The translations under genes were made by a program, and so were the position numbers. Shown here in pieces: positions 1-8,056 of a DNA stretch of 64,000 bases; position 1 is the first letter of the stretch; every line of letters begins with the position of its first letter. The notes beneath the pieces are model-generated. The model had not been told where the DNA came from and did not search any database. It was given only the letters and a program-made list of their open reading frames with translations. Origin of the DNA: Homalodisca vitripennis (taxonomy: Eukaryota; Arthropoda; Insecta; Hemiptera; Cicadellidae); assembly GCF_021130785.1 (NCBI RefSeq), contig NC_060211.1:20755001-20819000 (forward strand), in the 5' to 3' direction.

Positions 1-322
1 TGGAGATGAAGTAGATGTAATGTTTGTGTCTTTGAGATTGTGTACCATTTCTTGTAATTTTGTTGTAAGGTTTAAATACTCATCCTCCACATTACATCTG
101 TATTCTATTTCATGTTCTAAATAGTTTTCATCTGTCAAACAATCAATGCCATTCTGAACCTGCTTGTAAACGTTCCCAGTAATTCAGTCACAGCCTTGAT
201 TTTTATATTTAGTTCGGTTAATGTAGGGTTACCTTCAGCAAGTCTTTTGCCTTTGAAAATTGGCCCTTAATAATAGATCGAGCTTTTTTTAGTTTTTGTA
301 ACTCTTCTTCTTCTTTAGTCAT
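1..322 (-). pseudogene. BEL/Pao-type LTR retrotransposon gag fragment (N-terminal part, decayed)
   Basis: Read on the minus strand from an ATG at 322-320, the sequence encodes a charged, helical N-terminus (starting MTKEEEELQKLKKARSIIKG) and then a segment resembling the DUF1759-type region at the start of BEL/Pao gag polyproteins. The frame shifts at least twice (near 245-235 and near 165-155), so this is not a working gene. The last part, near 150-1, is a clean 50-residue acidic frame that leaves the window at the left edge. It lies in what should be a downstream intron of INO80C, in the same orientation. The family call rests on the overall gag-like pattern recalled from insect Pao elements, not on a search. 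A coiled-coil host exon is less likely because of the frameshifts. Confidence 0.55.
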
Positions 323-520
323 TTCTCCTTCTTTTTACCTCGTCGCCTGTTAAATTACTAAACTTATAAAAATAAGAAATAAACTGTAATCTGCCATAAA
401 CATTGAATTGTATTTTCAGAACCACATTTTTTAAAACATAAACAAAAAAACATCTGATGGATTAATTATAAAAGGCAAAATTAAATCCAATCATATGTAT
501 CAGTAAATTATTAAGTATTA
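323..520. other. AT-rich spacer, nothing recognised
   Basis: Short AT-rich stretch between the gag relic and the mariner foldback. No splice-bounded exon or repeat structure was seen. Confidence 0.5.
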
Positions 521-1213
521 CAAGTAAAACACCAATTTTTAAGTACCTGTGATCAAAAGTAAGTGTTCAAAATGTTCCCCTCCCATCATCTGACAATGTA
601 GTAATCGAAGCCAGGAATCAATAATTATTACCAATAACACAACTACTGTTAGAATGTGAAAGTGGTAGATTGAGTCATACATAGCATCCACAGAAACTTA
701 ACGTTTGGGCAGGTAGGTATTATAGGAAATCAAATTATGGGCCCATTATTTATCAATGGTAATTTAAATGGTGACTCATATCTAGCAATGCTCCAAAATG
801 AAGATAATTCCTGCACTACAAGCTGCTCTTGGTCGACAATTTCAAAGAATTTATTTCCAACAAGATGGCGCGCCACCACACTATGCTCTCCTTGTTAGAG
901 AATACTTGGATACAATATTCCTTCACAGATGGATTGGAAGACGTGGTGCAGTAGAGTGGCCTGCTCGTTCCCCTGATTTATCTCCGCTGGATTGAGGGGA
1001 TACCTCAAAGATAAAGTTTATCGTACTAAGCCTCGAGATTTGGCGCACCTAAGAAATCTCATAGTCCAAGAAGCTCAAGATATTCCTCGTGACTACCTTC
1101 AAACTGCAGTGTATGGCTTTTACAACCGCCTAGGACATTGCCAGACGATGGGAGGGGAACATTTTGAACACTTACTTTGATCACAGGTACTTAAAAATTG
1201 GTGTTTACTTGTA
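521..1213 (+). mobile_element. Tc1/mariner-superfamily relic with inverted 3' end (foldback)
   Basis: The segments 521-599 and 1134-1213 are inverted copies of each other at about 90 percent identity by eye (for example GTACCTGTGATCAAA on the left arm, TTTGATCACAGGTAC on the right). The right arm is the 3' coding end of the transposase frame that precedes it; the left arm is the same 3' end in reverse. The element therefore looks like two 3' ends joined around a deleted body, which gives a foldback of about 690 bp. The relic sits in an INO80C intron. Confidence 0.75.
738..1180 (+). pseudogene. DDE transposase fragment, Tc/mariner superfamily (C-terminal half)
   Basis: The frame holds the C-terminal part of a mariner-like DDE transposase. 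A piece near 745-800 reads like the NGNLNG..YL..LQN segment. After a frameshift, 798-995 carries FQQDGAPPHYA, whose Asp is a catalytic residue, and VEWPARSPDLSPLD, which holds the second part of the catalytic core. At 995 about 10 nt are missing where related proteins read FFLWGYLKDKVY, so a stop follows SPLD and the frame resumes shifted at 992-1180 with YLKDKVYRTKPRDL and a C-terminal end. The N-terminal helix-turn-helix and the first catalytic Asp are absent. It is a dead copy with two frameshifts. Confidence 0.85.
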
Positions 1214-1380
1214 ATAATTAATAATTTACATTGTTCAATTGTTTTAAAATTCAAATAGCTATAACTACTAAATGAATCCACCTTTTTAAGTCCGGTTTGC
1301 GGCATTGTACTCTGCTAAGTAAGACCTTTAATTTGATACCAAACTTGACCTATGCTGCTATTTAAGAATTTTGTCTGACT

Positions 1381-1540
1381 CCTTGTGGACCGTCCCCCAA
1401 AGGGATTATCTGGTCGGTAATTGGGCAGATATGTGCATTACTATCACCAGTAAGCACGTGTGAACTTTGGTATTTTTTTATATTGTGGTTTAAAAATTAA
1501 AAAAGAGGTTCCAGACTTAATTGACACCCTGTATAATATA
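1381..1540. repeat. Mariner-like terminal sequence, unassigned
   Basis: The stretch ends in GACACCCTGTATAATATATA, the kind of terminus seen at the ends of insect mariner-like elements, after a GGTTCCAGACTTAATT segment. No matching inverted partner was found nearby, so this is a single relic end. It is called on resemblance only. Confidence 0.35.
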
Positions 1541-1654
1541 TATGAAAAGCGGAAAGCAAAAAGGGATCAGTCGTTTTTATCCATTTTGAGTTATTGTTAC
1601 TAAGCAATGGTGTATAAAATTCGGAATAATTTGACACCAAAATCATATGGTTAC

Positions 1655-2040
1655 AACAACAAACTTACTTTCTCTCACCACAGCTGAAATACTCAAGGAA
1701 GTGGTGAAATAGGCTCACAATAAGGTTGGAGCCCTTACTAACGTTTACACTCTCTGGTATCAGGTAATTGACTTGTCTGTTTATGGTCCCACACATAATA
1801 CCATAAATCGCTATCTAAAAAGGGACAAAAAAATATATAGATCCTGGCTGAAGGGGGTTTGCTTGGAATATAGGCCTGCTGCGCCATATCAAAACTGTAA
1901 TGCATAGTAACATCGACACTAGAAGAGTTATGTTCACTACTTTCTTTTCCAACATTGATGATAATGTAGAATTGTCTCTTTTGCAACCAGATCCAAATGG
2001 GCTGTCATTTTTCTAAGGGTTTCCGCTTTTTCTTCATTTG
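1655..2040 (-). pseudogene. Decayed transposon-associated ORF (HYSFD-type protein)
   Basis: On the minus strand, overlapping frames hold a recognisable series: MHYSFDMAQQ near 1900, NPLQPGSIYFF near 1850, a segment ending NRQVNYLIPESV near 1750, and VSKGSNLIVSLFHHF near 1720-1680. I recall this order of blocks from an uncharacterised protein often found next to transposases in insects and cnidarians. The blocks lie in two frames with at least one frameshift (around 1860-1840) and a stop near 1820, so the copy is dead. It lies in the INO80C intron that follows exon 3. The function of the family is not known to me. Confidence 0.5.
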
Positions 2041-2090
2041 TTGCCATTGCCATTTTAGTGCATGGAATTTTTGATTTAATAACAGTATCT

Positions 2091-2342
2091 AGAAAAGGGA
2101 CCCAAGCCACTCCATGTTATTTCTCCATAGTGACTTTATGTCCTTTTTCTCAACCCTGACAGCAATCACTTTATCGATGATTATTTCTATGTTACCGATT
2201 AAATATCACTTTACCGTCGATATTACGTTGCAAAGCAGGATTTTATGAGGAATAATTTAATAAAAACAGATTTTTTCAATCTTTACTCAATTATTTCCTT
2301 GAATTAACAATTTTACTCTGCCGACTTTGGGTCCCTTTTCGC
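2091..2342. mobile_element. Possible short MITE with GAAAAGGGACCCAA terminal repeats
   Basis: GAAAAGGGACCCAAG at 2093-2107 is matched in inverted orientation by TTTGGGTCCCTTTTC at 2326-2340. The inside is AT-rich and non-coding. No clear target duplication was seen, so a chance inverted repeat remains possible. Confidence 0.35.
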
Positions 2343-2398
2343 TTTCCTCATCACATTAGCAATTTTGTCAAATGTTATAAAAATAAATTCGTACTTAC

Positions 2399-2466
2399 TG
2401 TTAAACCAGAAATATCAGAATATTTTTTTGCTGGTAGGAAAGACGGAGGTGCAGATATTGAGCTGT
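2399..2466 (-). CDS. INO80C: INO80C exon 3
   Basis: 68 nt with acceptor aataaatttgtttcag and donor GTAAGT. It completes the split Tyr codon and encodes APPSFLPAKKYSDISGLT, the most conserved stretch of the protein and the start of the YL1-C domain. It ends in phase 0. Confidence 0.92.
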
Positions 2467-5400
2467 CTGAAACAAATTTATTCTGAATTATAGTTACAGG
2501 TTGGTTTAATGGTTATTAAAAAATGTGATAACTTACTTCAGAAACAACTTGAATACACACTAAGTAGATACTTATTCAAAAATTAAATGTGCCATAAAAC
2601 TGGCAGTAACCTTTACTACCTATATGTTAGTTACTACCTTAGAACTAAAATTACATTTTGTATACAATAACAATAGTTTATCTTGTCCTGTATATCAGAA
2701 AAGATGACATACTTCAAGTAATATAGTATTTTATGATTTCTCATATAATGTCCAAGGAATGTGGTAGGTATAATAAAAGCAAATACTCACAGGTAACTGC
2801 ATTAGATGGCCAAGGTAAACTTTTTTCTTGAGAGATAATTTGCTTTAGAGATCTATAAGCTTTCTTTTTATTGCTGGCTTTACTGTGCTGAAACAATCAA
2901 AAGCATAATTAATTCAGTTTCATTGTTATAATGTTTAAACACAAGGATAAAAACATCTTATAATTGCAATCAATACCATAAATGAACACAAAAATATGAT
3001 GTTTGTATTTAAAATTTCTGAGTTGGCCACAATTTAGAAAAAATGGTTGACAAAAACATTTTAAAACCAACAAACTGTTTATAAAAAAGATCCAGAGAAA
3101 TGTCTATTTAACTTTTTATAATCCTTTGTAGTTCACAAGCAAAACGGCTGGCACACTTATATCAATCTCCCTGTATATTTTTAGTTGGAAGTTTATATGT
3201 AATAAATTTATAACACTTTTATATACAAGTAATGACTGTACGTAAAAACAAAAAATGAAATATAATCTACTTAAAAAAGAACATAAAATAACAAGTCTAG
3301 CTGGAATAAAAACGTATCAAAGTTATTAGTGGTTGAATGATGTAAAAACAGATACATAATATCACTACTTAACCACAGAAAAATATGTGTTTTCAATATC
3401 ATGGCACATTTCTCATATTTTATTCAAGTAACATTCACTTTATAGGCGGGTAGGGTACGATAAGCGGACCCAGTTTTTTATTTCGAAGAATGTAATCATC
3501 GATACCTAATATTAGCATCTCAAACCCTAGACTATCAATCGATATAAAAGTATCTATAGTCCTCAATAACAATCACATGTTTTAAATTTAAATTTAATAT
3601 TTACAAATTATTATAACCATAATTAGGAAAACTGAAGACGACCATATTTGCTCCTCTCATACTTACAGTTGTTTCTTTCCCACAAATTTCACATAATGAG
3701 TTTTTTGGTACGAGTCCAACATGTTGAAGCCACGAAAAACATGTCTTATCATCTTTCAAAGCAATGTCGTGCAGTTTTCTAAAATTGACAGCCATTTTTA
3801 ATAATCAAATGTTACTTATTTAAAATTGAAATATTACCTTACGTGTATTATTTGAAAGTGTTTAAACTGTTGATATAGATTATTTAAAAATTGTTCAAAA
3901 TAATTAATCATTGTTGATTGATTAAATCGATGGTTACGATTAAGTCATATCGTTTGCCAATTTCAATATAAAAAACCGGGTCCACTTATCGTACCCTACC
4001 CTTATAGGCTAAACTAAGTAAACTCGAAATAAAATGATTAAGATCTATAGTTGGTTTGGATAATGCTTATGTTAGCCACGTTAGCTACAACGATCTAAAA
4101 CCACTATGATCAAGTTCTTAAAATGGTGTGTTTACATTACGAGGAAGAATGTTCAGGTGCTCGCGATCCATAACTGATAATATATTTGAAATTTAGGGTA
4201 TAACCTCAATAGTCCATCAATGTAGGGGGACCAAGGGGAATTGGAGCTTCTAGGTGGGGGAGGAGGTTTAAAGGGGGGGGTAGGCATTGGCAGAGGGTAC
4301 CAATATTCACAGGAGAAAAGCACAAGAAATTTTAGAGGTCAGAGTAGGGATATCTAATGTATATGAGGAAATTTAAGTTTTTTCATATGTCTTTGGCATT
4401 TTTACAAAATTTTCAATATCTATGATATTGATTGTTGTTTTTCCTCTGTGCTCTGTTTTGTTTGCCAATATGTATTGTATTAGCACACCTTGTTATTGAA
4501 CGCCATGAGGTATTTTTTTCCCATTTCATAATTGGTCAGATTTTGCTAGCATTTAATTGCTACTACATTCTGATGGTCGACAATGAAACTATCACGAAAC
4601 CACATGGTGTTTTTACCTGGACATTAGAAATAGAACGTCATAGTTTTCTAGATGTTTTTCTTTCGATTGAAATTGCTAGTGCAAATTTATTTTATATTTT
4701 TATTGTGGGTCAGTCAGTATGGTAGGAATACTAATAATAATAAGAATTTTAGTTTTGTCCCGATGTGCTTTTGTGAGTTCAGCAGTGTATCTTTTCTGAG
4801 AATGGTTACGATCGGTATGCAGACTCGATTTAACAACAACCTGAGTGAAAAATCAGGAGATTTTAATTGCAGTTTGGAAAATGAAGATATTACTGAAGTT
4901 GATTAAAGTGGGCGAGAAACATGCTACATTTGTGATGTCTATAGAGCAGCTCTGTATGCGACAAATAAACCCGGAAGTAGCCTACAACACCGCCGAAAAC
5001 TCAGCACTTAAAAGAGTTAACCCCTTCCCACGCGGGATTTATCTTTCAATTTTGACTCATAAACACGTAACTTTGACTCATAACTTCAACATTTTCTTTT
5101 ACATTTTACCAACTCTAATTTTTTTAGTTAGTGGTGGCTATTAGGAATAAAAAATAATACAGTATCACAAAATAATCAGACCCCTATATTTTTTAACAAA
5201 TTTTCAAATTTTACAAAAAATCGTCAGGATTCGCCATTGCATAGAACAATTTATAGACCTATAACGACATAACAAAATAAAGTAATAACAAAATAAAAAG
5301 ATAATATAATGCTAAATACAACAGGAACACGAACAGTAAATAAGGAAATATAGCAAAACAGCGTTAAACACTAAAATACGTTGTCCCGGGATATAATCCG

Positions 5401-7349
5401 TTTATCGCGTAATGGGTTCACAGCAGACTGAGGCTAATCACGCCACAAGGGACAAATGCACGCCTCCCACCACTGTGACGCGCCAATGAGGTTCAAAACT
5501 GTAACATCTGCTTTTCGGAACAAGTATTCAACACTCCCTTGAACTCTAGCGGATTCCACGGCAACTACAATTTATTAACCCTAGAACTGTTAATCGACAA
5601 AATTTTGTCGGTCAATGCCGCTTCTGTAGTGTTTAACCGTCAAAATTTTGTCGGTCAAACATTCCCTCGTATAATTACTTTTTACAATATACTCCGGTAA
5701 CGTATCGATATAATTCATGCAGGCACCATTGAAAAATGCTAGGGAACAGATGAGTTTTATTCTTCTTTGTATTATGGTTATGACCGTAGCAAGCTTGTCA
5801 TTTTGAACGTAAAAGAAAACAACGCAGTTTTGTTGTGACCCGCCTTATTGCCGCTGCCGTTCTGTATCACTTTCGTGCCGAGCTGTGGATATTTGTAAAT
5901 TTTAATAGTTTTTTACGCGTGTTTTAGTGTCGTATTTAATGTGTAGTGTGTTGTGTTTGATGTCGTAGTAGTGTAAACATATATATTTTAGAATAAATCA
6001 ATTTCTATTTACTGAAATATGTTTTGAGAAATTACCGGCTTTGTGTAGGCTATGGCAAAATGACTTGGCTAAAATTCATTTCACATAGTTTGTTATTGTT
6101 TTCACTTACTAAACGTTATTTATAGCACTCTTTTAGCTCTGAAGTAACTATTTATTTTTGGTAAATAGATAGGTTTTCACAATAAAATATATATTTTCCT
6201 GTAATTTCTTTGGTTATATATAATAACTGTTTGGGTTATTCTATATTTTTTCAATATATTTAGTTATATTTATAGTTTTCTAACTACATAATATTTCCTA
6301 TTACTTTATAAACCATAAATTTATAAATTTTGATATAGTACAAAGCTTTAGAAACGATTTTATATTTTGCTGAATAAAAATTTTTCGCAAACCTTTTTGA
6401 ATAATGGCAAAATTTAACTTTTTTTTTACTTTTCAAAAAATAATTTATGGTAATTATTTCATTAGTACTGTATTATTCTATTTTATTCTAAGTAATAAAA
6501 TATGCAAAATAACATGTATTCATAGATAAATGTATTAGCAAAACTTGTTTTACCAAAGTCTTACGTGTACACCCGATTTTCAGAATTTATGCTGCTTTTT
6601 GTTCTATAGCTTATGATGCTTTCATAAATGTGTATAATGTTTATGTTTTTCTGAAACTAGATAAAATTTGACACAGAATGGCTATCTCACTTATAAATAT
6701 TTCTCACTATAACTTCATTTGCTAGGTATGGTCCCCCCCAAATTTAAGAAATATTTTTTCGTAAATTTTATATTTGATTAAAAAAAGTGTTTATTAGAAA
6801 ATTTTTTATGGTTAATTTTACAATATAGTGCAATTTCTACGTTTAATTCTGAACACAAAAATATATACTTTTATTTATATTGCTTTTATTTTATATTTTT
6901 AAATAATTTTTTTTTAAAAAAACCTTGCGCGAAGCTTCAAAACAGCCCGACACTACAGGATGAAATAACTCGCCAGTTCTAGGGTTAAATAACACAAAAT
7001 AAGACTTATCCGATAGGATAGGATATATCCGTTTGCTGCGTGGGAAGGGCCCAGACCCCTGAAACCTCCTTTCTATCTATGTCATTGTTGTTTATGTGTA
7101 CTGATTGCATAGTATCGAGAAAACAAGTCTTTTGTTAAGGAAACTGTAACCAACAAACCATTAATAATCACTTAGGGTTGACATCCCTACATTTATGCTA
7201 GAGCCTAGGCCTACCTGAAATTTGCAATCCTTGAATATAAACTTGATCTCTTCTTTTATTTCATCAACAGAAATGTCATTAGTTGCATTGTTTGCAATTA
7301 ATGAAGTTCCAGACTGTACTTGTATGACTAAGCCAATATTCTCAGCCAT
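2399..7349 (-). CDS. INO80C: INO80 complex subunit C (Ies6 homologue), 5' three exons, 3' end outside window
   Basis: INO80C is a small nuclear subunit of the INO80 chromatin-remodelling complex; with Arp5 it couples ATP use to nucleosome sliding. Three exons on the minus strand join in frame: 7349-7215 (45 codons), 2887-2791 (97 nt) and 2466-2399 (68 nt), about 100 residues in all. Exon 1 ends IKFIFKDCKFQ, exon 2 carries RSLKQIISQEKSLPWPSNA and exon 3 carries SAPPSFLPAKKYSDISGLT. These match the family's KPLPFKDPNF, WKNLKQILAxERALPW and DAPPSFKPAKKYSDVSGL blocks in order; the last begins the YL1-C domain. The remaining YL1-C part (the ANYTDP... end) must lie left of base 1. All borders are GT-AG (donors GTAGGC, GTGAGT, GTAAGT). 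Intron 1 is 4.3 kb and holds Merlin and piggyBac MITEs. The N-terminal 30 residues are lineage-specific. The family match is from memory of the human protein. Confidence 0.88.
2791..2887 (-). CDS. INO80C: INO80C exon 2
   Basis: 97 nt with acceptor ttgattgtttcag and donor GTGAGT. It encodes HSKASNKKKAYRSLKQIISQ followed by EKSLPWPSNAVT and the first base of a Tyr codon, matching the basic linker and the LKQILA-ALPW motif of the family. Confidence 0.9.
3448..4001 (-). mobile_element. Merlin-type MITE with perfect 8-bp target duplication
   Basis: The ends are inverted repeats starting GGGTAGGGTACGATAAG and extending about 34 bp with two mismatches. The element is 554 bp and is flanked on both sides by TTATAGGC (3440-3447 and 4002-4009). 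An 8-bp duplication suits the Merlin superfamily. Inside, on the minus strand, is a leftover of the transposase N-terminus (3795-3601) with an ISXO2-like zinc-finger signature. It is therefore an internally deleted, non-autonomous Merlin copy. It lies in INO80C intron 1. Confidence 0.85.
3601..3795 (-). pseudogene. Merlin (ISXO2-like) transposase N-terminal remnant
   Basis: 64 codons, starting MAVNFRKLHDIAL, with CFSWLQHVGLVPKN followed by CEICGK. This matches the usual start of ISXO2/Merlin transposases, where a short helix (CFxWLQxxGLxP) leads into a zinc-binding Cys pair. The catalytic DDE domain is missing, because the reading frame ends close to the right-hand part of the MITE. It cannot be active alone. 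Confidence 0.7.
4432..5144 (+). other. Overlapping unrecognised ORFs, perhaps relic coding DNA
   Basis: Three plus-strand frames overlap here: 4432-4725 (97 codons, hydrophobic, rich in Phe and Leu), 4652-4906 (84 codons) and 4845-5144 (99 codons). A third-frame piece near 4905-5005 reads SGRETCYICDVYRA, which has a zinc-finger look. I recognise no family. Because the stretch ends where a TTAACCCCTTCCCACGC terminus begins (5018), it may be the decayed 3' coding end of a piggyBac-like element, but it could equally be chance. Confidence 0.2.
5018..7053. mobile_element. Degenerate outer element split by the piggyBac MITE
   Basis: TTAACCCCTTCCCACGCGGG at 5018-5037 is mirrored by GCTGCGTGGGAAGGG at 7036-7050. 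GATATAATCCGTTTATCGCG near 5391-5410 and GATATATCCGTTTGCTGCG near 7022-7040 are a direct repeat. These look like the remains of an older TTAA element into which the 5579-6984 MITE later jumped. The right end lacks a TTAA, so the assignment is tentative. Confidence 0.35.
5579..6984. mobile_element. piggyBac-like MITE bounded by TTAA
   Basis: The element starts CCCTAGAACTG directly after TTAA (5575-5578) and ends CAGTTCTAGGG directly before TTAA (6985-6988), the terminal sequence and TTAA target typical of piggyBac. It is 1,406 bp, AT-rich and has no transposase frame. The left end has an extra subterminal palindrome, CGACAAAATTTTGTCG at 5596-5611, whose right half (AAAATTTTGTCGGTCAA) recurs near 5643-5659. 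It lies in INO80C intron 1. Confidence 0.85.
7215..7349 (-). CDS. INO80C: INO80C exon 1 (initiator exon)
   Basis: The ATG at 7349-7347 has a fair start context (ATATCATGG). Forty-five codons run to a CAG/GTAGGC donor, phase 0. The end of the exon, IKFIFKDCKFQ, fits the conserved PFKDPNF block of Ies6 proteins. Without splicing the frame would run on to 7161 through intron sequence. Confidence 0.82.
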
Positions 7350-7870
7350 GATATTTACATACAGATTTCATAAATTGCCAGATAATAAATTATTATATAT
7401 CCCCTTAGTAATACTTTTTACAAACATACTTTTCTCATTTCTGCTAAATGTATCAATGTAGCCTAACATTCGTTACCGGCATAGAATTTACCTAAGAATA
7501 TAAAAATTGTTCCTTAAAAGTAAAAATAGTCATATAAAAATAAAATTAAACACTGTCTGTGACTTAATCCAGAGTAAACCTTAAGTTTTATAAATCACAA
7601 TCTAAAAGACTAATAATTAAAGCCGCAGCCAAACTGTCACAAAACAGTATCCAGGTTATACACGAAACACTCATAACATAAAAAAACAACATATTGAAAA
7701 AATAAACAAAACAAACAAGGCGGAATACTTCACTTCAGTAACATATGATCCCTTCATAGGCTCCTAAATATCGTTAATGTAGTGATGGGTCGATTGTCAT
7801 TCGGTAACAATGTATCTAAATAATCGACTTTATCTATCGATCACCAGAATATAGAATTTATAACAAATGA
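7350..7870. promoter_or_regulatory. Upstream region of INO80C, possibly bidirectional
   Basis: This AT-rich stretch lies between the INO80C start codon and a plus-strand ORF that starts at 7871. Near 7834-7842 it holds TCTATCGATCA, close to the TATCGATA (DRE) element common in insect housekeeping promoters. No TATA box is placed convincingly. The promoter role is inferred from position. Confidence 0.35.
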
Positions 7871-8056
7871 ATGAGTAGTGAAATTTTCAAACATTTCTGT
7901 AAAACAGTGAAGGAAATATTGAATTTAAAGGACTACCACTCCGATTTAAAAACATTTGTTTTAATATACTTTGAAGAAAACGTATTTGTAATGCAAGCGG
8001 AAACTAATTTGTTTCAGGTTTTTTGTCGTTTAAATATGGGAGGAATAATTGTCTAA
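7871..8056 (+). other. Small ORF divergent from INO80C, possible first exon
   Basis: 61 codons starting MSSEIFKHFCKTVKEILNLK, with even use of charged and hydrophobic residues. After codon 49 (TTTGTTTCAG) a GT follows, but GTTTTT is a weak donor. The ORF begins 35 bp past a TATCGAT-like motif shared with the INO80C upstream region. I know no family for it. Chance is quite possible. Confidence 0.2.

Noticed and set aside
4254..4285. G-rich run as a quadruplex regulatory element
   Set aside because: GGTGGGGGAGGAGG with a following poly-G could fold, but there is no gene context and such runs occur elsewhere here.
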